From Gammaproteobacteria bacterium (GTDB taxonomy: Bacteria > Pseudomonadota > Gammaproteobacteria > Chromatiales > Chromatiaceae): a stretch of DNA of 16,591 nucleotides. The first letter of the stretch is position 1. Each line of letters begins with the position of its first letter. Below, in pieces: positions 7,153 to 15,211 of the stretch. The stretch spans positions 1-16,591 of the forward strand of contig JADWMH010000018.1 in the NCBI GenBank assembly GCA_015767355.1, read 5' to 3'. Below the pieces are notes generated by a model. That model saw only the letters and a program-made list of their open reading frames with translations. It had not been told where the DNA came from and made no database searches. The position numbers and the translations under genes are program-made.

Positions 7153-8294
7153 CAACGGTCAACCTCGGGTGGACAGGCATCCAGTGAAAACATGATTTGC
7201 GCGATATCCTCGAGTCGTGAGCCAACCGCCAGCTTCTCCAACACCTGTACGGCATGCATGCTTGAAGGTCCGCGTACATGCACACGGTAGGGTTTGTCGC
7301 CGCCATTCGAAACCACGTAATAGGCCAGCTCTCCTTTGGATGACTCGACACGCGTATAGGTCTCTCCGGCAGGAACATTCCAAGCCAGCGGATTAGGGAT
7401 GGGGCAACGCACGGCCCCCTTGACCGAGGGCAGATGTTTGATCACCTGGCGCAGAATACGGATGCTCTGCTTCAACTCGGCGCGGCGCACCAGGTTTCTT
7501 GAGAGTGCATCGCCACCGGGTTGGGTGACAACATCGAAATCGATCTTCTCATACGCCAGGTAGGGATCATCACGCCGCACATCGAATGCAAGGCCTGTCG
7601 CCCGCAGATTGGGACCGGTGACTCCCCATTTCAGCGCCTGCTCCTGGGTCATGGCGCCCACGTCGCGCGCGCGCCTGATGAAGACCTGGTTTCTGAAAAA
7701 GAGGCTGTCGTAATCCGGCAGGCGGGAGTCGAGATAATCGAGCAGGGCGCCGAGCCTGTCGAGAAAACCATCCGGCATGTCGCGGCGCACGCCGCCGGGG
7801 ATATTGTAGATGCTGTAGACCCGCCCCCCGGTCAGCTCTTCAAAGCGGTCAAGGATCAGATCCCGGTCGGCGACGCCCCAGAACATCGGCGTGTACATAC
7901 CGGTGGTCGCCGCATGTCCGCCAAAGGCAAACAGGTGTGCCGCCAGGCGCGACATCTCCAGCTGCATGACGCGCAGCCACTGTGCTCGCTCAGGGATTTC
8001 GAGGCCGCACAGCTCCTCGATGGCCAGTGAGTAGCACACCTCCATCGGCACGGGATCCGGAACGCAGATGCGTGGAACCAGTGCAATATTCTGTATCCAC
8101 AGGCGTCCCTCCATGAGTTTTTCGAAGCCCCTGTGCAGATAGCCTGCATCCGCCCGGGCCGAGAGTACTTCATCGCCATTGAGTTTGACTCTGAAAGCAT
8201 AGTTGCCTTCGATGCCGGGGTGGTTGGGACCAAAGTTCAGTTCAAATTCGTTGCTGGGCGGCTGCTTGATCGCCTCGTAATTTTCCGGTCGCAT
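7152..8294 (-). CDS. nuoD: NuoD/Mbx-L-like 49-kDa subunit with degenerate [NiFe] site
   Basis: This 380-residue peripheral-arm subunit is homologous to complex I NuoD/Nqo4 and to the large subunit of group 4 [NiFe]-hydrogenases. GPNHPG (22-27, His25), GYLHRGFEKL (51-60), SRLAAHL and SLDACPPEVDR at the C-terminus identify it. At the L1 position it has PRICVPD (74-80): the first nickel-ligand Cys is present (Cys77) and the second is Asp80. At L2 it has DACPPE: Cys374 is present and the final Cys is Glu377. It therefore cannot bind a normal NiFe centre. The Tyr that binds quinone in Nqo4 aligns with Val78. This hybrid pattern recalls the archaeal Mbx/Mbs L subunit. Start ATG overlaps the nuoC-like stop (TGATG) with GGAGG upstream. 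Quinone reduction is not supported by the sequence; the acceptor is unknown. Confidence 0.9.
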   Translation of the reverse strand: MRPENYEAIKQPPSNEFELNFGPNHPGIEGNYAFRVKLNGDEVLSARADAGYLHRGFEKLMEGRLWIQNIALVPRICVPDPVPMEVCYSLAIEELCGLEIPERAQWLRVMQLEMSRLAAHLFAFGGHAATTGMYTPMFWGVADRDLILDRFEELTGGRVYSIYNIPGGVRRDMPDGFLDRLGALLDYLDSRLPDYDSLFFRNQVFIRRARDVGAMTQEQALKWGVTGPNLRATGLAFDVRRDDPYLAYEKIDFDVVTQPGGDALSRNLVRRAELKQSIRILRQVIKHLPSVKGAVRCPIPNPLAWNVPAGETYTRVESSKGELAYYVVSNGGDKPYRVHVRGPSSMHAVQVLEKLAVGSRLEDIAQIMFSLDACPPEVDR

Positions 8295-8845
8295 CAGCGC
8301 ACATCCTCCGGCCTGGTGGTAATTCCGCCACCCTCAGCCTCGATATCCTTGAGCCACTGCGGATGGTATTCCTCCCAGTTGAATGTCTGGTTGACAAAAG
8401 CCTCAGAGTCGAAATCCTTGCGCATCGGCGGCGGGCCGTTCCACTCGGTGAGAATAAACTTCTCCATGTCCGGACTGCCCTCGAAGTAGACGCCGAACAT
8501 CTCGTGGATGTCGCGTTCAAAAAAGGCAGCGGGCGTGTAGAGATCATAAACCGACAAATAGACGCCGGGCTCGCGGGAAATCCGGGTATGCGCAGAGACC
8601 AGTGAATTGGTTTCATAGGACCACACGTGGTAGACCAGTTCGAATTCGTTTTCCTCGATCCAGTCGACGCAGCTGATTGCCGAGAGATGCACATAGCTTG
8701 CGCGGCCCTGCAGCAGTTCCAGCAGCGCCGGCAGCGCCTCCGGGGCAATATCGATGCGCACACGGCGTGAATTCTTGCGCTTGAACTGGATAATCTTGAT
8801 ATCTTTGAGCAGATCGTCCAGCCACAGATTGAGTTCTTTACTCAT
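8294..8845 (-). CDS. nuoC: NuoC/Mbx-K-like 30-kDa subunit
   Basis: This 183-residue soluble subunit belongs to the complex I 30-kDa family, which packs against the NuoD-like and NuoI-like subunits and carries no cofactor. The family signature spans about 110-145: ER, then EMFGVYFEGSPD, then MEKFILTEW and an MRKDF end. The spacing matches the canonical ER-x-D-x-x-G-x-x-x-x-x-x-PD pattern. Length is normal for a stand-alone NuoC. The start ATG at 8845 overlaps the preceding stop as ATGA and has GGGGAG at good spacing; its own stop overlaps the next start. Its presence separates the complex from hydrogenases that lack this arm, but NuoC-like proteins also occur in group 4 hydrogenases, so it does not settle the function. 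Confidence 0.93.
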   Translation of the reverse strand: MSKELNLWLDDLLKDIKIIQFKRKNSRRVRIDIAPEALPALLELLQGRASYVHLSAISCVDWIEENEFELVYHVWSYETNSLVSAHTRISREPGVYLSVYDLYTPAAFFERDIHEMFGVYFEGSPDMEKFILTEWNGPPPMRKDFDSEAFVNQTFNWEEYHPQWLKDIEAEGGGITTRPEDVR

Positions 8846-9588
8846 TGATTTTCTCCCCGGATCTTCTCCCTCTTTTCACCCAGGCTGAACTCAAGCGCCT
8901 CTAGCGGCTGCTGGTGCTTCTGCAGCAATGCCGTGTGTTCGCCAAGGGTTTGATCAGTTATCAATCCATAGTGTTCCGCTTCGGCAATAATATCGGTCGG
9001 CGTCTGCCAATCCTCGTCAAACAGCTTCTGCTGGTTGCCAAGATAGTGATCATAATTTTGAAAATAGCGTTTCCAGTTGGAAGCACTGCCGCTCTTGATA
9101 TCTCCCATGAGATCGCGCAAGCCACTGATCACAGCCTCCGGCCTGGGCATGCAGCCGGCAATGTAGATATCGACCGGCAGGTACTCCTTGAGCACCTTGG
9201 CTGTCGCATAGCTCTGCCAGTACATGCCGCCGTTGACGGTGCAGGAGCATATGCCAATCACATATTTGGGCGCAGGCATCTGCTCATAGGTGAGGATGAT
9301 ACGCTTCAGTGTCTTGACCGAAACATATCCGGTAATCAGCAGGATATCCGCCTGGCGCGGCGTCACCATCGGCTGGATGCCGAGGCGCTCCATGTCGAAA
9401 CGCGATGTCATTGCCGGCGGCAGTTCGATCGCTCCGCAACCCGTGCAGTAGTGCAGCATGAACATCGAGCGCGACTGGCAGAAACGCACCAGTTCATCGA
9501 AGACATTGGCGAGAGGATTGCTGCGTTTTACGCTGCCCTGCGCCACGGAGATCTCCTGGCGCACGGGTATTTTATCGAGTTCATTCAT
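8842..9588 (-). CDS. nuoB: NuoB/Mbx-J-like subunit, probable ligand of the proximal 4Fe-4S cluster
   Basis: This 248-residue protein of the NuoB/hydrogenase small-subunit family would hold the terminal 4Fe-4S cluster next to the NuoD-like active-site cavity. Cysteines are at 48 and 51 (YCTGCGAIE), 114 and 116 (GICSCTVNGG) and 146 (AGCMPRPEA). The first pair is CxxC as in group 4 hydrogenases, not the tandem CC of complex I, and the third region has an extra Cys. The body ends near residue 175. About 70 further residues form a hydrophilic, charged tail not usual in NuoB. The start at 9588 (MNELDKIP) is preferred because it overlaps the nuoH-like stop as ATGA; longer frames run into nuoH. Confident as family, less so for the exact cluster ligands. 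Confidence 0.92.
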   Translation of the reverse strand: MNELDKIPVRQEISVAQGSVKRSNPLANVFDELVRFCQSRSMFMLHYCTGCGAIELPPAMTSRFDMERLGIQPMVTPRQADILLITGYVSVKTLKRIILTYEQMPAPKYVIGICSCTVNGGMYWQSYATAKVLKEYLPVDIYIAGCMPRPEAVISGLRDLMGDIKSGSASNWKRYFQNYDHYLGNQQKLFDEDWQTPTDIIAEAEHYGLITDQTLGEHTALLQKHQQPLEALEFSLGEKREKIRGENQ

Positions 9589-10484
9589 TTCATCACCACT
9601 GCCAATCCTATAAGGCCCAGCAACATTGGCCACTTCCACATCAGGCGCAGTACATCCTCGGTGCGGTAGCGGGGAAAGAGATAGGCGACCGACATGGGAA
9701 TGGCAACCACCAGAAAGATTTTCGGCAAAAAGGTTATCCAGTAGACTCCGCCGCCGAGAAACAGCGTGGTGAAAATCACGCCCGCCGTATAGAGCTGAAA
9801 ACACTGCATGACAAATAGCCCGCCCATGAACTTGCCGCTCATCTCGACCATCGGCCCGGTAGCAATTTCCGCTGGCGCGACGTAGATCTCGAAGGGATGC
9901 TTGCCCATGATCGCCGGCAGTATCAGCAGTGCGGTCAAGGCAAGCAACGGCATCTGTACGATGCCCCAACTGGAGACGCCCTGTTGCTGCTGGATGCTGA
10001 TCATCTCTGCCAGGTTGGTGGTTCCATAAACATAGGATGCGCCGAAGATCACCAGGATAAAGGGGATATCATAGGCCAGCATGGCTGTCAGAGCGCGGGA
10101 GATGCCGATCGAGCCATTGGGATTGGCGCACTGGCCAACGCCGAGAGCCATCCCCAGTGCAGGGATCATCAACATATAGGCCAGGGTCACCGCTCCGCCC
10201 TTGTCGGCAAGTCCGTCCAGACCGGGGACAGGCAGCAGGGTCTCGGCGGCGATATATCCGCCGACAGCCATGATGATGCCAATCTCATGCATCAGGCCGT
10301 GGGAGATCTGCGTATCCTTGCTATAGAGCTTGATAATGTCGTAGATTGGCTGCAGTACCGGCGGGCCAACACGCCGCTGTATGCGCGCGCCAATCCTGCG
10401 CATCATCAACACCATCGCCAGGCCGATGACAAAGGCCAGGATCGGCATCAGCAGAAGTTCAACAAGCAATTCGAGAAAATGCAT
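9585..10484 (-). CDS. nuoH: NuoH/Mbx-M-like membrane subunit
   Basis: This 299-residue polytopic membrane protein couples the Fe-S arm to the ion-translocating arm. It has about eight hydrophobic segments. The conserved first cytoplasmic stretch ARIQRRVGPP followed by LQPIYDIIKL (33-52) and the loop PFEIYVAPAEIATGP (197-211), with acidic residues lining the junction cavity, are diagnostic of the NuoH/HycD/EchB/MbhM family. The first motif lacks the extended form of true NuoH and looks closer to the hydrogenase/Mbx type. The start ATG shares one base with the previous stop (TGATG) and the stop overlaps the nuoB-like start. In this family the cavity between this protein, the B-like and the D-like subunits is the site where redox chemistry drives pumping. 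Confidence 0.93.
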   Translation of the reverse strand: MHFLELLVELLLMPILAFVIGLAMVLMMRRIGARIQRRVGPPVLQPIYDIIKLYSKDTQISHGLMHEIGIIMAVGGYIAAETLLPVPGLDGLADKGGAVTLAYMLMIPALGMALGVGQCANPNGSIGISRALTAMLAYDIPFILVIFGASYVYGTTNLAEMISIQQQQGVSSWGIVQMPLLALTALLILPAIMGKHPFEIYVAPAEIATGPMVEMSGKFMGGLFVMQCFQLYTAGVIFTTLFLGGGVYWITFLPKIFLVVAIPMSVAYLFPRYRTEDVLRLMWKWPMLLGLIGLAVVMK

Positions 10485-12355
10485 CAGACGATCACCCAGG
10501 AGAGCGCAAAGACGACTGCCGCCAGCAGCAGATAGGATGGATGTGCATTGCGATAGAGCCCCTGCATTGCTGTCGAGAGGGTATCCACGGCTGAAATGAC
10601 ACCACGTTCAAGCCACTCAAAACTATTGCGGTACCAGGGACCAATCAGATGCATCAATCCGGGATAAAAGTTATCGCTGTAGTGATAGCGGGTTTCAGCA
10701 GTCAGGAAATGCCCGCCGGCATAGTTGTCCAGCTGGTGCACACGTCTGCTGCGCCCGCCGAGGAAAAACACCAGCGTACCGAAACCAAACCCGATCAGCA
10801 GCACGGAGACAATCCAGATCATGTCAAGACCGCCTTTCATGGATACGCCACCGAGGTGATGCGCCAGAACCGGGATGCCGATGCTTGCCTGCACGGCGCT
10901 GGTCCAGTCAAGCACCAGTCCGGGGAAGTAACCGGTTACAAAAACGATGACTGCAAGAGCCATCATCGGTATCACCATGCTCAACGGCGCTTCTCGCACA
11001 GCGACGTGCTCAACACGCAGCTGGCCGAGGAAGATGTTGTGTATCAGCTTGTAGACACTGAGGATGGTGCCGAGAGTGCCGATCACTGCACCGAGAAACA
11101 ACAACGGACTGCCGTCAACGATCAGTGACCGATAGATCAGCCACTTGGAGACGAAGCCATTCATCGGCGGCAGTCCGGCAAGGCCGATAATGCCAATCAG
11201 CATGGCCAGATAAGAGAGCGGCATGCGCGTAAACAGGCCGCCCAGCTTATTCAGGTCCGATGTGCCGGTGCGGTGAATCACCGCAACCACCACCATGAAC
11301 AGCATCGCCTGGTAGGAGGCATAGTTGAAGACGTGCATGAGGCCGCCGGCGGAGCCAAGATCATTGGCAATGACGATGCCCAGCAGCATATAGCCGGTCT
11401 GGCCAACGCCATGCCACGCCAGCAGGCGGCGCGCATCATGCTGACGCAGGGCGATGTAGGTCGGAATGATGATCGTGAAGACCGCAATCCAGGCCAGCAG
11501 GTCCTGTGCATCGAGAAAGGTAAAGGGGATTTCCATCTCGACCAGGCGGCTGATCCCTATCAATTGAACAACCACCACGATAAAAGCAAACAGCCCCATG
11601 CGTGAGGAGATGGCGCCGAGAAAAGCTGCTCCCGGACCAGGTGTCTGCGCATAGGCTTTCGCCTGCCACAGGTGAAACGGCAGGATTGCCATCTTGACGC
11701 CGAAGCCGGAGGTCAACAGCACCACCAGCAGCCATAAAGTGGATGCCTGCATCTGCGGCGCAGCCTCCTTGAGTGACTGAAAGTCAAAACTGCCGACCTC
11801 AGCATAGATCAGCAGCAGGCCGCCCAGTAGAGCCATGGCGCCGGCAAAGGCGTAGCTGATATAACGCATGGCATAGCCAAACGCCTTGCCGCCTGCCAGG
11901 GCCATGATCAGAAAACTTGCCCAGCTGACCAGCTCCCAGCCGATAAACAGCGTCAGCAGATCGCCGCTTGCCAGCAGCACCAGCATAGTGAAAACATTCA
12001 GCGCCAGCGCCCCATGGAAAAGACGCAGGCTGCCGCCATTATCACGGTATCTTTCTCCCCACTCACCGGATGCGAACCAGCTGCTGAAGAGGCCTGCGCC
12101 GATGGTAATCAAGGCGAAAAACCATGACAGCGCATCAAAACGCCACAGCAGCTGCTCACTCAAGACTTCAATGCTGAACGAGGATTGAACCACGGTCAGG
12201 GTCGAGTAACCCAAGCCTGACATCATCAGCAGTGCTGCGCCCTGCAGCGCATAGAGGATGGTGACAAGCCAGCCGCCGACCCTCCAGTTGCCAGCCAGCA
12301 GTGCGACGCCGACTGTGATTGCCGAGATCAGCAGCAGAGTATCCAGTGCGGTCAT
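10484..12355 (-). CDS. Second antiporter-like subunit (MrpD/NuoL/HycC family; H' position)
   Basis: This 623-residue protein has about 14-16 membrane segments and a conserved proton-channel core: Glu141 in GWELVSW and Lys221 in GFGVKMAILPFHLW. At two further positions it departs from the family: Arg252 (SSRMGLF) stands where a lysine is usual, and Gln349 (NYASYQAMLF) stands where the HxxFKALLF lysine is expected. After about residue 500 there is a long C-terminal part with an amphipathic stretch and a final membrane helix, as in NuoL/HycC-type proteins. It follows mnhD with an ATGA overlap. Two consecutive antiporter subunits (H and H') are characteristic of Mbx/Mbs rather than Mbh or Mrp. 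It probably connects the Mrp block to the NuoH-like subunit. Whether this channel conducts H+ or has a structural role is open. Confidence 0.9.
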   Translation of the reverse strand: MTALDTLLLISAITVGVALLAGNWRVGGWLVTILYALQGAALLMMSGLGYSTLTVVQSSFSIEVLSEQLLWRFDALSWFFALITIGAGLFSSWFASGEWGERYRDNGGSLRLFHGALALNVFTMLVLLASGDLLTLFIGWELVSWASFLIMALAGGKAFGYAMRYISYAFAGAMALLGGLLLIYAEVGSFDFQSLKEAAPQMQASTLWLLVVLLTSGFGVKMAILPFHLWQAKAYAQTPGPGAAFLGAISSRMGLFAFIVVVVQLIGISRLVEMEIPFTFLDAQDLLAWIAVFTIIIPTYIALRQHDARRLLAWHGVGQTGYMLLGIVIANDLGSAGGLMHVFNYASYQAMLFMVVVAVIHRTGTSDLNKLGGLFTRMPLSYLAMLIGIIGLAGLPPMNGFVSKWLIYRSLIVDGSPLLFLGAVIGTLGTILSVYKLIHNIFLGQLRVEHVAVREAPLSMVIPMMALAVIVFVTGYFPGLVLDWTSAVQASIGIPVLAHHLGGVSMKGGLDMIWIVSVLLIGFGFGTLVFFLGGRSRRVHQLDNYAGGHFLTAETRYHYSDNFYPGLMHLIGPWYRNSFEWLERGVISAVDTLSTAMQGLYRNAHPSYLLLAAVVFALSWVIV

Positions 12356-13818
12356 TGCACTCTCCCTGATTGTAGTTGTTGCGGCGCCACGGTTTGTATG
12401 TATGTCGAGACATCGGTCGCCTGCGCCGCAATGCTGTCGAGCCGGTCGGCAAGCGGAACCAGCATGAAGACTGCTGCGATCAGACCGCCCCCAAGAAACA
12501 GTGCTGTTGCAAGATCCGCTGTTGCATGCACTTTGTGAGACGTTGCAGCCGGCTGTTTGTCATAGAGTTTCATGACGACGCGAAACAGATAGTTTGCCTC
12601 CAGTGACGCCGCGGCAAGCATCACGAATACGGCAAGGTAGTAGAGCGGCTGATCCAACGCCAACATCGGCATGATCACCAGCAGTTTGGCCCAGAATCCC
12701 GGCAGCGGCGGTACCCCGATCAGCGACAGGGCGAGCAGCACGAACAGTGCTGCAGCAATTGGCGATGTTCTTGCAGCTCCCGCAAGTTTCTCAATCGAGC
12801 CACCCCAGCGTTCAGCCAGGAGGAACATCGACGGCTTTAAGAAGAGATGATGCACCATGACCGCCAGGGCCGCGAAGATGCCGGCATTGCCGGGTATCGA
12901 GAGGGCGATGAACATCACGCCGAGCTGGCCAATCGAAGAGAATGCCAGCATGCGGTTGAGATCACGTGCGCGCCAGGCGGCCAGTTCACCACTGGCAACC
13001 CCGAGGATTCCAAGCACCAGCAGCACGGTCAACGCCTCCGGTTGATGGAAAACCAGGATCAGCAGACGCATAATGATCAGCAGCGCCAGCTTGGAGACCA
13101 CACCTGCCAGCAGCGCGGATACCCTGCTGGATGCCGTTGCATAAACCTCGGGTACCCACATATTGACGGGGAAGAGTTCGGCCTTGACGCCAAATCCAAT
13201 CAGCATCAACACAAAGGCGGCGAAACCCTGCAGGTTATTGAGTTTTTCAGGCGCCAACTGGGCAAGTTGCGCCAGGTTCAGCGTGCCTGTCGCCTGGTAG
13301 ACCAGCGCAATACCGGCAAGCGCAAGCGCTGCGCCGAAACCACTGATCACAAGATAGCGCAGCGTCGATGCAAAACTTCCCGAGGTTCCCCTGCCGGCGA
13401 TGAGCCCGTATGACACCACGGTCATCAGCTCATAGAAGACATAGATATTGAACAGATCACCGGAGAGCGCCAGGCCGGAGCCGGTGCCTGCGAGCAGCAG
13501 CGCCAGGGATGAGCTGCGTAGTTGATTCTCCGCGCTGCGTGGCCACAGCAGCAGCGTACCGATGGTCATTGCAAGAGCAAACAGCAGCGCAAATTGATCG
13601 GCGTAGAGGGTGATGCCCAATGGCGCCTGGAACCCGCCCCATTGAAGCGCCAACGGCGCAGCGCCTAGCTGAGGCCACACCGAGAGTCCAATCACTGCAG
13701 TCGCCAACAGCACCAGCGGCCCGATCCAGCGAGCCGCAAGAGTCGAGATGCGATTGATGCTCGAGAGTAAAAAAGCCGTCAGCAAAGGAAGTGCAATCAT
13801 TAATACCAATAGATTCAT
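12352..13818 (-). CDS. mnhD: MnhD/MrpD-type antiporter subunit
   Basis: This 488-residue polytopic membrane protein of the NuoL/M/N superfamily has all the classical channel residues: Glu130 in YVFYELMTVVSYGL, Lys212 in GFGVKAELFPVNMW, Lys243 in LLAGVVSKLALL, and the His323-His324...Lys328 motif (HHLFLKPSMFLLAE). Length matches MrpD/MbhH. It forms a proton- or cation-translocating module in Mrp antiporters and in Mrp-linked respiratory complexes. ATG at 13818 overlaps the mnhC stop as ATGA with AGGAGAG in front; its stop overlaps the next gene in the same way. The intact channel contrasts with the altered one in the following subunit. Confidence 0.94.
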   Translation of the reverse strand: MNLLVLMIALPLLTAFLLSSINRISTLAARWIGPLVLLATAVIGLSVWPQLGAAPLALQWGGFQAPLGITLYADQFALLFALAMTIGTLLLWPRSAENQLRSSSLALLLAGTGSGLALSGDLFNIYVFYELMTVVSYGLIAGRGTSGSFASTLRYLVISGFGAALALAGIALVYQATGTLNLAQLAQLAPEKLNNLQGFAAFVLMLIGFGVKAELFPVNMWVPEVYATASSRVSALLAGVVSKLALLIIMRLLILVFHQPEALTVLLVLGILGVASGELAAWRARDLNRMLAFSSIGQLGVMFIALSIPGNAGIFAALAVMVHHLFLKPSMFLLAERWGGSIEKLAGAARTSPIAAALFVLLALSLIGVPPLPGFWAKLLVIMPMLALDQPLYYLAVFVMLAAASLEANYLFRVVMKLYDKQPAATSHKVHATADLATALFLGGGLIAAVFMLVPLADRLDSIAAQATDVSTYIQTVAPQQLQSGRVQ

Positions 13819-14276
13819 GACCCACTCTCCTGCTGTGCTGCTGCACTGTTAGCAGTGGTCACAGCAGGCGCATGGCTGCTGGAGGGCATCTCGATGCCGG
13901 CATTCTCAGAAATCTCCTGCTCCAGTTTGAGGCGAACTTCGCGCATATCCAGGGTTCCATAGGCGCGCTGCACGCGAATCGCCAGGCTCAACGCCAGCGC
14001 CAGGATGCCGACGCCGATGACGATGGCGGTCAACACCAGCGCCTGCGGCACAGGATCAGCCATCATCGCGGGTACGCTGCCATCCACGATGATGGGAGCA
14101 GAGGCGCCCTCGTGGTAGGTGGAGAGCAGCAGCAACAGGTTTGCTCCCGCTTCCAGCAGGGCGATGCCGAAAATAATGCGTATCAGATGGTTGGAAATCA
14201 CGATGCCGCCAATACCGATCAGCATCAGGCCAAACGCCGCACTATAAAGAATTATGTTGATGTCGAGGATATCCAT
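13815..14276 (-). CDS. mnhC: MnhC/MrpC-type subunit (NuoK-like)
   Basis: This 153-residue protein has three membrane helices, homologous to MrpC and NuoK. The helix with GIALLEAGANLLLL carries the buried Glu typical of NuoK-like subunits, and DPVPQALVLTAIVIG is the MrpC hallmark. About 45 residues after the last helix form a hydrophilic tail rich in Ser, Ala and Gln. I prefer the ATG at 14276, which lies 2 bases past the mnhB stop with GGAGG upstream. A TTG two codons earlier (14282) would overlap that stop and cannot be excluded. The stop overlaps mnhD as ATGA. Confidence 0.93.
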   Translation of the reverse strand: MDILDINIILYSAAFGLMLIGIGGIVISNHLIRIIFGIALLEAGANLLLLLSTYHEGASAPIIVDGSVPAMMADPVPQALVLTAIVIGVGILALALSLAIRVQRAYGTLDMREVRLKLEQEISENAGIEMPSSSHAPAVTTANSAAAQQESGS

Positions 14277-14278
14277 GC

Positions 14279-14965
14279 TCAATCCAGCGCCTCCGCTTCA
14301 GCAAGGTGCGCCAGCAAACCGGCCAGTTCGGAACCCACCTTGATACCGACCGCCAGATAGAGAATGGGAAGAGTCCCGGCGGAAATCAGTGCACCAAGTT
14401 CACCCTTGTCAAGCAACGGCGTGAGAAACTCCTTGCCGTCGAACATCGCCAGCAGACCGATGATGATAAAGGTTGCGCCGGCCAGGCCTTCGACGATCGA
14501 GATGACATCCTGGTTGATGCTGCTGCCGGGACGCGCCAGCAGCGGCAGGAAAAAAGCAGAAGCGAGAATCACGCCGCCCTGGAAGCCGCCGCCAGGCGTC
14601 AGGTGGCCATGCAGAATAATATAGAGACCGACAACCAGCAGCAGAGGAAACAGCAGGTCTGCTCCTGTGCGCAGGATAAAGCCTGCATCGGGATCGCGCG
14701 GCGCATCGACTCTGCGCCTGCCGAGCACCATGCCGCCGATCATGGCGGCTGTAAACAGGATAGTGAGCTCCAACAGGGTGTCGATACCCCGGTAGGCAAG
14801 CACCACCGAGGTGACGAAGTTGGCGGCGCCTGTCTCTTCTGCGGCAACGGCATTGATCGCCTGACCTGCATTGACTGCCGTGTTGCTAAAGTCCATGTGC
14901 TGGTAGATCGCGGCAATCATCACCCCGAGTCCCAGCAAAAAGAGTGCAGCTGTAAAACGACGCAT
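14279..14965 (-). CDS. mnhB: MrpA C-terminal (MbhE-like) domain fused to MnhB (MbhF-like)
   Basis: This 228-residue membrane protein has two parts. Residues 1-90 correspond to the last piece of MrpA, the stand-alone MbhE of archaeal complexes: one N-terminal helix, a periplasmic-type loop, then NFVTSVVLAYRGIDTLLE (49-66) and a second helix. Residues 100-228 are the DUF4040-associated MnhB domain with HLTPGGGFQGG (121-131) and four helices. In Mbh the two are separate proteins; here they form one. The start at 14965 is favoured because GGAGG lies at good spacing and only one base separates it from the upstream TAA; a longer frame to 15010 would overlap the upstream gene. Role: part of the Mrp-type cation-translocating module. 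Confidence 0.9.
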   Translation of the reverse strand: MRRFTAALFLLGLGVMIAAIYQHMDFSNTAVNAGQAINAVAAEETGAANFVTSVVLAYRGIDTLLELTILFTAAMIGGMVLGRRRVDAPRDPDAGFILRTGADLLFPLLLVVGLYIILHGHLTPGGGFQGGVILASAFFLPLLARPGSSINQDVISIVEGLAGATFIIIGLLAMFDGKEFLTPLLDKGELGALISAGTLPILYLAVGIKVGSELAGLLAHLAEAEALD

Positions 14966-14966
14966 G

Positions 14967-15209
14967 TTATTGACTCCTCCACAAACCCAGGCGGCGAAGC
15001 GCCAGGGCAAAAAGAAGGCTGCTCAATCCGGCGCCGATTGCCGCCTCTGTCATGGCGACATCCGGGGCGCGCACGACGACAAACAGAAACGAGAGTCCGA
15101 GTGAGACCACCGACATCGCTGCAAGTGCTGCAAGAAAATCCTTGAACAGCATGACTGCCACAGCACTGAGCAACATCACGATAACGACAACTAAAACGAC
15201 TGCTTCCAT
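14967..15209 (-). CDS. DUF4040/MrpA C-terminal-like (MbhD-like) small membrane protein
   Basis: This 80-residue protein has two to three helices. The segment APDVAMTEAAIGAGLSSLLF matches the C-terminal domain of MrpA and the separate MbhD subunit. Here it is a stand-alone gene, and the large N-terminal NuoL-like portion of MrpA is absent from the operon. The start ATG at 15209 lies 2 bases after the mnhG stop with GGAG in the mnhG end. The in-frame extension to 15344 is soluble, basic and overlaps mnhG, so it is rejected. Stand-alone MbhD-like genes mark Mrp-linked respiratory complexes (Mbh/Mbx) rather than true Mrp antiporters. Confidence 0.9.
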   Translation of the reverse strand: MEAVVLVVVIVMLLSAVAVMLFKDFLAALAAMSVVSLGLSFLFVVVRAPDVAMTEAAIGAGLSSLLFALALRRLGLWRSQ

Positions 15210-15211
15210 AA

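Noticed and set aside
7152..9588. A group 4 [NiFe]-hydrogenase
   Set aside because: Two of the four nickel-ligand cysteines are missing in the large-subunit homologue (Asp80 and Glu377 instead), and no hyp or maturation genes are in the window.
8914..9669. 251-codon plus-strand frame
   Set aside because: It is antisense to the nuoB-like gene, with no recognisable motifs.
14306..15145. 279-codon plus-strand frame
   Set aside because: It lies antisense to well-supported mnhB and DUF4040 genes; composition rich in Gln, Arg, Asp and His is typical of antisense frames of membrane genes.
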